Source of the DNA: Ferdinandcohnia sp047238305
GTDB taxonomy: Bacteria > Bacillota > Bacilli > Bacillales > Bacillaceae_L
Direction of reading: 5' to 3'
Assembly: GCF_047238305.1 (NCBI RefSeq)
Contig: NZ_JBDFMO010000001.1
Coordinates: forward strand, 3,844,001-3,908,000
DNA length: 64,000 nucleotides
Both the position numbers and the translations under genes were made by a program. Of this stretch, positions 25,131 through 33,750 are shown piece by piece (the first letter of the stretch is position 1; each line of letters begins with the position of its first letter). A model generated the notes under the pieces. It made no database searches, had not been told where the DNA came from, and saw nothing but the letters and a program-made list of their open reading frames with translations.

Positions 25131-25775
25131 CTATAAATTTTTTAATGCATCCACTATTGGCTCTTCGCCACTTACAAGATCAAAAGCTTGATTAAATGTA
25201 CGTTCCTCTGTTAACGAAGCGACAATCACTTTTGCGACATCCGCCCGGGGGATTGTATTTCTCGTTAAATTCTCCCCTACAGCAATCTTCCCAGTTCCTT
25301 CTTCATTTAATAAACCACCAGGTCGAACAATCGTATAGGTTAACTCACTTTGTTCGAGAATTCGGTCTGCATAATGCTTTGCGACATAGTATGGACGGAT
25401 GGCTTCATTCCATTTTTCACGTTGATTAGCACCTAACGCACTGACCATGACAAAGCGTTTGACCCCAGATTGTTCTGCTGCTTCAATGGTTTTTACTGCG
25501 CCATCCAGGTCAATTAAGAGGGTTTGATCTGGACCTGTGTGACCGCCAGACCCTGCAGTAAATACAACTGCATCACATCCCGAAATTGCCTCACGGATTT
25601 CTTTCACACTGTCTGCAATACTTGCTACAACAGTTTCGACACCTAATTCTGTAAAATAGGCTACTTGCTCTTGCTTACGTACCATAGCAAGTGGTGTATG
25701 CTCACCACTTTCATTTAATAACCCAACTACTTGTTTACCAATTTGTCCATTTGCTCCAACTACACAAACCTTCAT
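25131..25775 (-). CDS. NAD(P)-binding SDR-like oxidoreductase (YhfK type)
   Basis: A 214-residue atypical short-chain dehydrogenase. The cofactor motif VVGANGQIGKQV is at the N-terminus, followed by VVFTAGSGGHTGPDQT and FVMVSALGANQR, with YYVAKHYAD providing the YxxxK pair. Such proteins act as NAD(P)H-dependent reductases or sensors, and the substrate is unknown. It resembles B. subtilis YhfK in size and motifs. Monocistronic. Confidence 0.82.
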   Translation of the reverse strand: MKVCVVGANGQIGKQVVGLLNESGEHTPLAMVRKQEQVAYFTELGVETVVASIADSVKEIREAISGCDAVVFTAGSGGHTGPDQTLLIDLDGAVKTIEAAEQSGVKRFVMVSALGANQREKWNEAIRPYYVAKHYADRILEQSELTYTIVRPGGLLNEEGTGKIAVGENLTRNTIPRADVAKVIVASLTEERTFNQAFDLVSGEEPIVDALKNL

Positions 25776-25885
25776 CCATCTAGCCCCTTTCTCTCATGTA
25801 TTTCTTCTATTATCACAAGATAAGAAAGAGATATCAAACGAAAGGGCTTCATCGTTGTTTCAAGAATACTTATAAAAGCAACCAT

Positions 25886-25927
25886 GAAAAAGGACCACAG
25901 AGCCTTGTACTCGTGTGGTCCAAAAAA
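25886..25927. terminator. Terminator of the YheI/YheH exporter operon
   Basis: GGACCACA pairs with TGTGGTCC, with A and T tracts on both sides. Confidence 0.8.
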
Positions 25928-25928
25928 C

Positions 25929-27665
25929 TTACGCATATAGTGACTGTGCTTGCATGCGATACATGTTTGCATAAATACCGCCGTGAGCCAATAATTCTTC
26001 ATGGGTTCCTTGTTCTTTAATGACTCCTCGTTCTAATACAAGAATGCGATCGGCATTTTTGATGGTTGAAAGACGGTGAGCAATAATAAAGGTTGTGCGC
26101 CCTTTCTTAAGAACATCCATCGCATGTTGAATTATCTCTTCAGTCTCCGTATCAATATTTGAAGTCGCTTCATCTAATATTAAAATCGCTGGGTCAAACG
26201 CAAGTGCACGTGCAAATGAGATAAGCTGGCGTTGACCTGATGAAAGTGTACTTCCTTTTTCAATTACCGGTTCATCGATTCCTTTTTCAAGATTCTTGAG
26301 AACTCGCTCTGCACCGACTGCTTGTAATGCTTTCTCTACTTTTTCCCGTGTGATCTTCGGGTCATTCAAGCTCACATTTGAGGCAATGGTACCTGTGAAC
26401 AAATACGGATCCTGCAAGACGATTCCCATATGCTGACGAATTGTCTGTCTTGGCAAGGTCGTGATGTCGATTCCATCGATATAAATCTTTCCTATGGATG
26501 GATCATAAAATCTGAAAAGCAAGTTCATGATTGAGCTTTTTCCAGAACCGGTATGACCAACTAGGGCGACCGTTTCACCACGTTTTGCTTCAAACGATAG
26601 ATTCTTTAATACATATTCATCATCTTTATAGGCGAAAGTGGCATCATCGAATACCACATGACCATCATATCTTGGCATCGTTTCCTCGGATACCTCTTCC
26701 CCTTTTAAATCTAATACATCAAATACTCGTTTTCCTGCCACAAGAGAGCGTTCTAATTGGGAAAACTGATTCACAACATTCGTTATCGGATTAAATAATC
26801 TTGTTAAATAATCAACAAATGCGTACAATGTACCCGCTGAGGCAACCTCACCTACCGATAATGATTGTGTACCAAAATATACAATGAAAACTGTGAACAT
26901 CATGAGACGCAACGTATTTACTAAGTTAAATGAAGTGGCAGAATCTAATAATAATAGTTTTCGTCCATATGCATAATGCTCATTATTCATATCATCAAAT
27001 TCCTTCGTCATTTGCTTTTCACGACGAAAGGCTTGAATAATCGTCATTCCTTGAATCGACTCATTTATCATCGCATTGATGTCCGCAATTTTTTTACGAA
27101 TCACTTTATTATACTGTGATGCATATTTCCGGTATAAAATCATCCATACATAAATAAGTGGAATCATGAGTAATGCAAGCATCGCCATTTTCCAATTAAG
27201 TATAAATAGGGCAATATAAACACCCGCAATTGAAATAAAGCTTGTCGCAAAATTTGAAAGTACCTGCACGTATAAATTTCTAACGGCTTCTGTATCATTC
27301 GTAACCCGTGCGACAATTTTTCCGGCTGGACGTTGATCAAAGAATTGAATCGGCAATGTATGAATATGCCCAAATACATCCTGGCGTAATTTTTGGATGA
27401 CCCGGTTCGCTCCAACTTGTAAATAAATATACATGAAATATCGTAAAATCGCTGTTGCGATTGCTAAAATGAGATACAAGCAAAGCAACCATGCAATTGG
27501 CTGAATTTCAATATTTCCAAGGACCATATATTCATCGATGATGTACTTCGCAATAAATGGACCTGCTAAATCCGTAAAGACTGCAATCGTTAAGAAAAAT
27601 AGTCCAATAAAAATAGGTCCCTTGTAATACATCGCATATTTTGTTAATCGTTTACCTGTACTCAT
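25929..27665 (-). CDS. yheH: Multidrug ABC exporter half-transporter, YheH (BmrD)-like
   Basis: A 578-residue fused permease-ATPase. An N-terminal six-helix ABC exporter domain is followed by Walker A (VALVGHTGSGKSS), the signature LSSGQRQLISFARA and Walker B (ILILDEATSNID). It overlaps the preceding half-transporter gene by 4 bp, so the two form a heterodimeric exporter. In B. subtilis the YheI/YheH (BmrCD) pair exports multiple drugs. YheH there is longer (about 673 residues, as I recall), while this copy lacks the extra N-terminal part. The attenuator upstream supports the BmrCD assignment. Confidence 0.85.
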   Translation of the reverse strand: MSTGKRLTKYAMYYKGPIFIGLFFLTIAVFTDLAGPFIAKYIIDEYMVLGNIEIQPIAWLLCLYLILAIATAILRYFMYIYLQVGANRVIQKLRQDVFGHIHTLPIQFFDQRPAGKIVARVTNDTEAVRNLYVQVLSNFATSFISIAGVYIALFILNWKMAMLALLMIPLIYVWMILYRKYASQYNKVIRKKIADINAMINESIQGMTIIQAFRREKQMTKEFDDMNNEHYAYGRKLLLLDSATSFNLVNTLRLMMFTVFIVYFGTQSLSVGEVASAGTLYAFVDYLTRLFNPITNVVNQFSQLERSLVAGKRVFDVLDLKGEEVSEETMPRYDGHVVFDDATFAYKDDEYVLKNLSFEAKRGETVALVGHTGSGKSSIMNLLFRFYDPSIGKIYIDGIDITTLPRQTIRQHMGIVLQDPYLFTGTIASNVSLNDPKITREKVEKALQAVGAERVLKNLEKGIDEPVIEKGSTLSSGQRQLISFARALAFDPAILILDEATSNIDTETEEIIQHAMDVLKKGRTTFIIAHRLSTIKNADRILVLERGVIKEQGTHEELLAHGGIYANMYRMQAQSLYA

Positions 27666-29404
27666 GCCCGACCCTCCTCTAGCTGCTGACGGTCAAATTG
27701 TTCCTTATACCAACCATTTTGTTTTAGAAGTTCTTCGTGAGTCCCTTGTTCTGTAATTTGCCCTTCATCCAGCACGATAATATGATCAGCGTGTTGAACA
27801 CCAGATAAACGATGTGTCGTAATAATCGTTGTTTTGTCACTTCGCTCATTCTGAATGTTTTCGATGATTCGAGCCTCTGTTTTCGCATCAACTGCGGATA
27901 GAGAATCATCCAGGATTAAGATTTCAGGGTCTTTGATAAGTGCACGTGCAATGGACACGCGTTGCTTTTGTCCTCCAGATAAGGAAACCCCTTTTTCTCC
28001 AACAAGGGTTTCAAGTCCCCTCGGTAAGTTTTCCAAGTCTTTTTTAAAGTATGCTAAATGAATAGCCTTCTCGATTTCTGCATCTGTAGCATCTTCTTTA
28101 CCAAACAAAATGTTTTCTCGAATCGTCCGTGAAAATAACACGTGATCCTGTGGAACATATCCAATCCAATCAAGTATTTGTTCCTTCGTTTGTGACGCGA
28201 TATCAATCCCAGCAATACTGAGTTGACCTTCTTGTAATGGATATTCGCGTAGTAATTGTCGTAAAAATGTCGTTTTACCAGCACCTGTTTTTCCTACAAT
28301 TCCAAGTGTTTCTCCTTTTTTTAAGGATAGAGTGATCTTCTGCAAATTTTTCACTTGACTCGTTGGGTACTGAAACATTAAATCATGAAATCCTATGTTA
28401 TTAGGTGTCGAAACAGCAACTGGATCATTTGAATTTTTAACATCTGCCTCATAATTGAGCGTTTCTTGGACACGATCAAGTGAAGCATTTCCTTGCTGCA
28501 TGACGTTGATCAGTTCACCAATTGCAAAAATTGGCCATACGGCAAGACCTAGATACACATTAAATGTAACAAGCTGACCTACTGTCATTTCACCATTAGC
28601 TACAAGAAATGCACCATATCCTAATGCTACGACATAGCTAATACCTGTTCCGACTTTCGTAATCGGGCCAAATAAAGCATTAGTCTTCGCTGTATGCATA
28701 TTTTTCTGGTATACCTCTTCACTTTTATCAGCAAAGACTTGTTCGTCTTTCTTTTCCTGTACATAGGCGCGAATGACTCTCACACCTGCAACAGATTCTA
28801 GAACATTATCATTTAATTCACCAAATGAATCCTGGGCTTTCATATATCGTTCATGGACAATTTTCCCTAAATATTGAATGAGCACGGCCATAATTGGAAC
28901 CGGTAGCATTGAAAAGAAGGTTAATTTCCACGAAATCATGAATCCCATTGCAAAAATAATCGTTCCCAAAAACAAGGTAGAATCGATCAACGTCATAATT
29001 CCAAAACCCGCTGTTAGCGAAACGGAATTCAAATCATTCGTAGCACGTGCCATTAAATCCCCAGTACGGTTCTTCTCATAAAAGGTCGGTGTCATTTTTA
29101 AAAACTGCAACATAAGCTTACGACGCATGACTTTTTCTAGGTTTAAAGAACCTTCAAATAATCGGTACTGCCAAAAGAAATTTAAGAAATAGCCAGAAAC
29201 GATAATGGCTACGAATATTAAAATATATTGAATCAATACATTCCTAGTCATTTCACTTGCTGTTAAAACATCAATAATCGAGCCAAGTAAATAAGGTGGA
29301 ATCACTTCCAACACTGTGGCGATCATTAACAAGACGATAGCAATTGTATATTGCAACCAATATTTTTTAAAAAACCAACCAAGTTTACCTAATACTTCAA
29401 ACAT
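27662..29404 (-). CDS. yheI: Multidrug ABC exporter half-transporter, YheI (BmrC)-like
   Basis: A 580-residue fused permease-ATPase. The opening MFEVLGKLGWFFKKYW and FYEKNRTGDLMARATNDL closely follow B. subtilis YheI as I recall it. Walker A is GIVGKTGAGKTT, the signature LSGGQKQRVSIARA, and Walker B ILILDDSLSAVD. This protein has Asp where the partner has the catalytic Glu after Walker B, so this ATP site is probably degenerate, as in other heterodimeric exporters. It is the first gene of the operon and lies downstream of a leader peptide and terminator. Confidence 0.9.
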   Translation of the reverse strand: MFEVLGKLGWFFKKYWLQYTIAIVLLMIATVLEVIPPYLLGSIIDVLTASEMTRNVLIQYILIFVAIIVSGYFLNFFWQYRLFEGSLNLEKVMRRKLMLQFLKMTPTFYEKNRTGDLMARATNDLNSVSLTAGFGIMTLIDSTLFLGTIIFAMGFMISWKLTFFSMLPVPIMAVLIQYLGKIVHERYMKAQDSFGELNDNVLESVAGVRVIRAYVQEKKDEQVFADKSEEVYQKNMHTAKTNALFGPITKVGTGISYVVALGYGAFLVANGEMTVGQLVTFNVYLGLAVWPIFAIGELINVMQQGNASLDRVQETLNYEADVKNSNDPVAVSTPNNIGFHDLMFQYPTSQVKNLQKITLSLKKGETLGIVGKTGAGKTTFLRQLLREYPLQEGQLSIAGIDIASQTKEQILDWIGYVPQDHVLFSRTIRENILFGKEDATDAEIEKAIHLAYFKKDLENLPRGLETLVGEKGVSLSGGQKQRVSIARALIKDPEILILDDSLSAVDAKTEARIIENIQNERSDKTTIITTHRLSGVQHADHIIVLDEGQITEQGTHEELLKQNGWYKEQFDRQQLEEGRA

Positions 29405-29445
29405 ATCTCATACCTTCTTTCTCGTTCACAGTTGAAAGCTTTGAG

Positions 29446-29502
29446 CTACCCACTATCTAGCAACTCCTTGTTGAAAATCAATACTCTTCGCTTTTTCCAC
29501 AT
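29446..29502 (-). CDS. Possible second short leader ORF before yheI
   Basis: Eighteen codons beginning MWKKRRVLIF, with AAAGGGAG eight bases before the ATG. It lies between the attenuator terminator and yheI and ends about 40 bp before the yheI start. Its ribosome site and start context (AAAGACAATG) resemble those of the first leader ORF. It could couple translation or be fortuitous. Confidence 0.4.
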   Translation of the reverse strand: MWKKRRVLIFNKELLDSG

Positions 29503-29548
29503 TGTCTTTACTCCCTTTCATGGGTATTCACTAAAAAATCCCACACAA

Positions 29549-29616
29549 AAAAGATGCATACCCTAAAAAGAGCATGCATCTTTTGTACAGGTATAGTAGG
29601 CGTACCATACCTGTAC
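29549..29616 (-). terminator. Attenuator: hairpin plus intrinsic terminator upstream of yheI
   Basis: On the minus strand, GTACAGGTATGGTA folds with TACTATACCTGTAC (29585-29616). It is followed by the terminator AAAAGATGCATGCT/ATGCATCTTTTTT (29549-29584). The sequence CCATACCT inside the leader ORF (29648-29655) is complementary to AGGTATGG in the first arm (29605-29612), giving an alternative pairing that ribosome position could control. Confidence 0.75.
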
Positions 29617-29637
29617 TTGCATTTGGAATCTACAATT

Positions 29638-29703
29638 CTACAAATAAAGGTATGGACAATGTATAAAATTGTTGTGTAGGTTTCGTGTTTTTGGGTCTCT
29701 CAT
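29638..29703 (-). CDS. Leader peptide for the multidrug ABC exporter (BmrB-like role)
   Basis: Twenty-one codons starting MRDPKTRNLH and ending CPYLYL-stop. It is preceded by a near-consensus ribosome site AAAGGAGGAAAGGAC. It is too short for usual gene calls. A stem-loop and terminator follow at once, then yheI. In B. subtilis the orthologous operon is controlled by the BmrB leader, where antibiotic-stalled ribosomes prevent termination. The arrangement here is the same in outline, though this peptide is shorter than BmrB. The function is inferred from layout. Confidence 0.75.
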   Translation of the reverse strand: MRDPKTRNLHNNFIHCPYLYL

Positions 29704-29816
29704 TGTCCTTTCCTCCTTTGTAAAAATTTTTATTAGTGTTCTTGAAGATTACCATTTTTTTCATAACATTGTCAACTACTGTTTTCTCATTTTTTTCACA
29801 ATAAATGACCTTTTCT

Positions 29817-31325
29817 TTAAACGGGTGGAATTCTCCCATTACGTTTTACAATTTCAATTTCCTCCTGACGCTGCAAATACCATTTTTCAAACGTATCGGC
29901 AAACGGTAAGGGAATATCATGAATTGTTTCGATATGTGTTGGTGTTGAACGATTCATCGTTGTAATGGAAGCTACATCAAAGAGCCTTTGTAATATGGTC
30001 TGATCATACGACATTTCAATCACATGTCTTCGCTTCGTTATAAACATACGACTCGTTAGACCACCATGCCACCATTGCACTTGGTCTTCCTTCAACGAAA
30101 ATCTTGTATGTACGAAATCAAGAATCCGTTGCAAGATGATTAAAAAGAGTAGAACAAGAGATAAGATCCACCACGCCTCGTTGAATCCAAATAGCTCAGG
30201 TTTAAAATAAAACAGTCCTATCGTTGCCAGCACCCAAAACCAGCTTGGTTTCAACAATTTTACCCATAAGGACTTGCGCGGTAACCTCTCTAATTGGGTC
30301 TCTTTCAACTGATAGATTGGAAGCAATTCTTCAATTAAATCATATGCTTTTAGGACCGGCAAAAATGGATAAAGGGAGTTCACATTGATCGATTCATCCC
30401 CTTTATTCGGATTGGCAGAACTGATTAATTTAACTTCTGCTAACCCAAAGAGTCGCTTCATCCATGTTTGCTTCATTTCTAAGCCCTGAATTTTCCTTTT
30501 TTCAATCGCGAAATAACTTTCATTTAGAACCCCTCGATCAATATAGATAAATCTATCATCGGATGATATTTCATATTTGCCATAACGAATGAATGTCCTT
30601 GCAACACCAAAAGTAACGGCAACAACAACAGCCAATATAAGGATGATGACAAAGAGCCATTTACTTTCGAGTAACACCTGAAAGATACCTTTTATATCAT
30701 TGGTATCTGGTAAAAGGGGTTCCAAGTAATCCAGCCCTGCAAATACAATCGGGACAATTGCTAGGAAACTTAAAGAGGTAAAGCTCGCTTTCCACAAATC
30801 TTTTTTCTCTGGTGTAAAATGAACAGTACGATTTGGTCCATGAACGATTACCTGTTCAGACTCCTCATGATTTTGTATGACTTCCGGCTGTTTATCCGGC
30901 TGAACTAAATCAATTAGAAAATTGGCATGTTTCTTCGTTAATACCGCGAAATCGATGGAATCATCCTCCCCATCCATTGCCGTTTCAAAGGTAAGGGAGG
31001 TTAGTCCAAAGATTTTATGAAAGACGGATGTTTTTCGCGTGATATTTTGTATTCTTGAAAAAGGAATAGTACTTGTCCGCTTCACAAAAATCCCCTTATG
31101 TATATGGAATGTTCGGTCCTTCCACTCATATTTCTCGACAAACCAACTAGCCACAATGTGAACTAGCACCAATATAACAACTAGTAGAAAAGCATATCTC
31201 CCATACACAAAAACCCAAGAATCCGAATCCTTTCTTAACACAAATAACAACAAAATAACTACAAAACTACTTTTGATAAATTGATAGATTCGAAAACCGA
31301 TACTAAGTGGATGGTAACGCATCAT
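29817..31325 (-). CDS. ydbT: PH-domain membrane protein, YdbT type
   Basis: A 502-residue protein with three repeated bacterial PH (DUF304/bPH2) domains separated by paired transmembrane helices (around residues 12-65, 185-245 and 360-400). Each PH repeat carries a motif such as IPFSRIQNITRKTS, IEKRKIQGLEMKQTW and TKRRHVIEMSYDQT. It overlaps the upstream gene by 4 bp. In B. subtilis the YdbS-YdbT pair is membrane-bound and linked to resistance to an amylocyclicin-type bacteriocin. That function is known of the family and not shown here. Confidence 0.87.
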   Translation of the reverse strand: MMRYHPLSIGFRIYQFIKSSFVVILLLFVLRKDSDSWVFVYGRYAFLLVVILVLVHIVASWFVEKYEWKDRTFHIHKGIFVKRTSTIPFSRIQNITRKTSVFHKIFGLTSLTFETAMDGEDDSIDFAVLTKKHANFLIDLVQPDKQPEVIQNHEESEQVIVHGPNRTVHFTPEKKDLWKASFTSLSFLAIVPIVFAGLDYLEPLLPDTNDIKGIFQVLLESKWLFVIILILAVVVAVTFGVARTFIRYGKYEISSDDRFIYIDRGVLNESYFAIEKRKIQGLEMKQTWMKRLFGLAEVKLISSANPNKGDESINVNSLYPFLPVLKAYDLIEELLPIYQLKETQLERLPRKSLWVKLLKPSWFWVLATIGLFYFKPELFGFNEAWWILSLVLLFLIILQRILDFVHTRFSLKEDQVQWWHGGLTSRMFITKRRHVIEMSYDQTILQRLFDVASITTMNRSTPTHIETIHDIPLPFADTFEKWYLQRQEEIEIVKRNGRIPPV

Positions 31326-31810
31326 TCATCCACTTCCTTTAGTTTTGCATAATCTGCTAATTTCTCTCTTAGCTCTAGCGCAACATGCTCTTCCAAAGCA
31401 GGAATTGTATGAGAAGATCCCATTGTCTCCACTTTAATCGCCCTGACGTGAAATCTTTTCATAATCGGACCTTGACTTGTTGAAACGGACTGTATTTTCG
31501 TCAACGGAACAGTCACCCATTCTTTTGTTAACACACCATAACGTAGTTGTAGGTATTCATCATTAAACTGATAACTCCAGGTTTGATAAAGTAACTTCGG
31601 TTCAATAAAGGACCATATCGCACCAAGTAGGCCGAACACAAGTAGAGCTACCAAAATCCAAAACGCCCATGTTGGCCATGAAAAATAATGATTCAACCAA
31701 AATAAAACGCCTAGGACGATAAAACCTATAATATTAGTAATGGTTTCAGTTATGATTCGTATTTTGGGGAAAGCAGGGGATAATTGATTTGTTAATTTTA
31801 CTTCACTCAT
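31322..31810 (-). CDS. ydbS: PH-domain membrane protein, YdbS type
   Basis: A 162-residue protein with two transmembrane helices (about 30-75) and one bPH2 domain containing the motif VPLTKIQSVSTSQGPIM. The start at 31810 has AAGGAG nine bases upstream; a longer in-frame ATG at 31831 precedes that site. It is the first gene of a two-gene operon with ydbT, with overlapping stop and start codons. Confidence 0.87.
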   Translation of the reverse strand: MSEVKLTNQLSPAFPKIRIITETITNIIGFIVLGVLFWLNHYFSWPTWAFWILVALLVFGLLGAIWSFIEPKLLYQTWSYQFNDEYLQLRYGVLTKEWVTVPLTKIQSVSTSQGPIMKRFHVRAIKVETMGSSHTIPALEEHVALELREKLADYAKLKEVDE

Positions 31811-32009
31811 ATCAGCAACTCCTTGTAGCAATATTCTCTAAAACTCCAACTTTATTTATTAATTACTGATCAATCGAACATCCATGATTTATTTACGATT
31901 GCAACTCGAAAAAGTTTCATTTGACCATCTGTCCTACATAGAGTTTGTGAAACGAAATGAGTTCATCAGATAAAAATGATTTAAAACCGACTTTTTTGGT
32001 GAAAGGCTT

Positions 32010-32017
32010 CATACAAT
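32010..32017 (+). promoter_or_regulatory. Possible sigma-E -10 element of cwlJ
   Basis: CATACAAT matches the sporulation sigma-E -10 consensus about 20 bp before the ribosome site. I could not find a convincing -35 element at the expected distance. Confidence 0.3.
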
Positions 32018-32037
32018 TTTTGTAGGGGTGATGAAAA

Positions 32038-32478
32038 ATGCCTAGAGTAAAATATACGGACAATGATGTGAATTTGGTGGCAAGGATGATGAGAGCGGAG
32101 GCTGAAGCTGAAGGACGACAAGGGATGCTGATGGTTGGTAATGTCATTGTAAATCGCGCAGTCGCAAATTGTTTGGATTTTAAAGATCTGAGAAGCATAC
32201 GGCAAGTAATTTTTCATGTACAAGGTGGAAATTATTCATTTGAAGCAGTACAAAAAGGTAACTTGTTTTATAATCCTGCTAGAAATGTGGAAAAAAGGCT
32301 AGCGAAGCAAACATTAGACTATTGGAGGGAACATCCTTCCAAGTATTCTCTTTGGTATTTTAACCCGTATGCTCCATGTCCTCCTACATGGTACGGTCAA
32401 CCATTTGCAGGACAATTTAAAAATCATTGCTATTATGAACCAGAGGCAAACACATGTGATAGCGTTTATTCAGGGTAA
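32038..32478 (+). CDS. cwlJ: Spore cortex-lytic germination hydrolase CwlJ
   Basis: A 146-residue SleB/CwlJ-type cell-wall hydrolase. MRAEAEAEGRQGMLMVGNVI contains the catalytic-glutamate region, followed by VNRAVANCLDFKDL and a C-terminal WYGQPFAGQFKNHCYY, all typical of CwlJ. It degrades spore cortex peptidoglycan in response to calcium-dipicolinate and is made in the mother cell. It marks the organism as an endospore former. The gene is monocistronic, and no gerQ is adjacent. Confidence 0.93.
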   Translation: MPRVKYTDNDVNLVARMMRAEAEAEGRQGMLMVGNVIVNRAVANCLDFKDLRSIRQVIFHVQGGNYSFEAVQKGNLFYNPARNVEKRLAKQTLDYWREHPSKYSLWYFNPYAPCPPTWYGQPFAGQFKNHCYYEPEANTCDSVYSG

Positions 32479-32502
32479 CCCCACAGATTGTGGGGTTTTT
32501 TA
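32477..32502 (+). terminator. Terminator of cwlJ
   Basis: AACCCCAC pairs with GTGGGGTT across ATTG-type loop, followed by TTTT. Confidence 0.85.
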
Positions 32503-32513
32503 TATTTTTAACT

Positions 32514-33656
32514 TTATCCTTTAACTGCCTTTATCAACCGAAAAATTTGGCTGGAGGCTGATTTTAAATTTTCAAATGTATGACTTGTATTCATCGCTTC
32601 GTCTAATGTCATTGGTTCATTGATGATCGAAAAGAAAGAGGTGATTCCAAGTTCATTTAAAGCAGACGTATCACCTGTCATTGCACCCGCTAAGGCAATT
32701 ACCGGGATATTTTTTTGCTGAGCTCTTTTCGCAACACCCAACGGGGCTTTTCCCATCGATGTCTGCCCATCCATCTTCCCCTCGCCAGTTATCACAAAAT
32801 CAACACCTTCTAAAAGTTGGTTCATTCCTACACTGTCAAGAACCAATTCAACTCCCGATACGAGTTGTCCTTGTAAAAAACCACTAAAAGCAGCTCCAAG
32901 CCCGCCGGCAGCCCCAGCTCCTGGAAAGGAGTGAATATTGATATTCATCGTCTGAAGGACGATTTTGGAAAAATGTTTTAACCCATCATCCAGTTCTGCC
33001 ACCATTGTTTCATCTGCACCTTTTTGCGGACCATAAATATAGGCTGCACCGTTTGGTCCATATAGTGGATTGTTTACATCACAAGCAATTCGAAACGTGC
33101 ATTCCTTTACGATTGGATGAACAGCAGAAGCGTCAATCTTTGAAATATCTTTTAAATGCTGGCCTCCACATCCAACCTCTTGATCTTTATTATCTAAAAA
33201 GCGAAAGCCCAGTGCCTGGAGCATACCAACGCCAGCATCATTTGTGGAACTTCCACCGAGCCCAATCACAAACTCCCTGCAGCCTCTATGGCAGGCATCA
33301 AGGATCAATTCTCCTACACCAAAGGTTGTTGTGAGTTTCGGGTTTCTTTTATCAGAAGGAACAAGAGGAAGACCACACGCAGCCGCCACTTCAATAACAG
33401 CTGTTTTTTTATCACCTAAAATTCCATACATTGCAGAGATTTTCTCCATTAACGGTCCAGTAACTGTCGTTTCTATCATTTCCCCGTTTGTCGCCTGAAT
33501 GAACGATTCGACTGTCCCCTCACCACCATCTGCGAGCGGTATGGTAATGATAGTGGCATCAGGATAAACCTCTTCTATCCCTAAAGCAATCGCATTACTC
33601 CCTTCAAGAGACGAAATACTACCTTTAAATGAATCAATCGCAATTAAAACCTTCAC
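32514..33656 (-). CDS. Glycerate kinase (GarK/GlxK family)
   Basis: A 380-residue glycerate kinase type 2. It phosphorylates D-glycerate, usually to 2-phosphoglycerate in this family. Seen: the N-terminal IAIDSFKGSISSLEGSNAI, PLADGGEGTVESF, GLGGSSTNDAGVGMLQALG, FPGAGAAGGLGAAF and FVITGEGKMDGQT. All are hallmarks of the family. It is monocistronic, and its start lies next to the terminator of the panF operon on the same strand. Confidence 0.93.
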   Translation of the reverse strand: MKVLIAIDSFKGSISSLEGSNAIALGIEEVYPDATIITIPLADGGEGTVESFIQATNGEMIETTVTGPLMEKISAMYGILGDKKTAVIEVAAACGLPLVPSDKRNPKLTTTFGVGELILDACHRGCREFVIGLGGSSTNDAGVGMLQALGFRFLDNKDQEVGCGGQHLKDISKIDASAVHPIVKECTFRIACDVNNPLYGPNGAAYIYGPQKGADETMVAELDDGLKHFSKIVLQTMNINIHSFPGAGAAGGLGAAFSGFLQGQLVSGVELVLDSVGMNQLLEGVDFVITGEGKMDGQTSMGKAPLGVAKRAQQKNIPVIALAGAMTGDTSALNELGITSFFSIINEPMTLDEAMNTSHTFENLKSASSQIFRLIKAVKG

Positions 33657-33718
33657 AGTAGATCCCCTTTTCGCTTATCTTATTAACATAGTACCATTCC
33701 AATACTTCGTTCACTATC

Positions 33719-33749
33719 AAAAAAAACGACAAGCGCTTTACACTTGTCG
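33719..33749 (-). terminator. Terminator of the yhdT-panF operon
   Basis: CGACAAG pairs with CTTGTCG, followed on the minus strand by a run of eight T. Confidence 0.85.
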
Positions 33750-33750
33750 A

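Noticed and set aside
31981..32223. Minus-strand ORFs opposite cwlJ
   Set aside because: cwlJ on the plus strand is unmistakable, and these lack any supporting signal.
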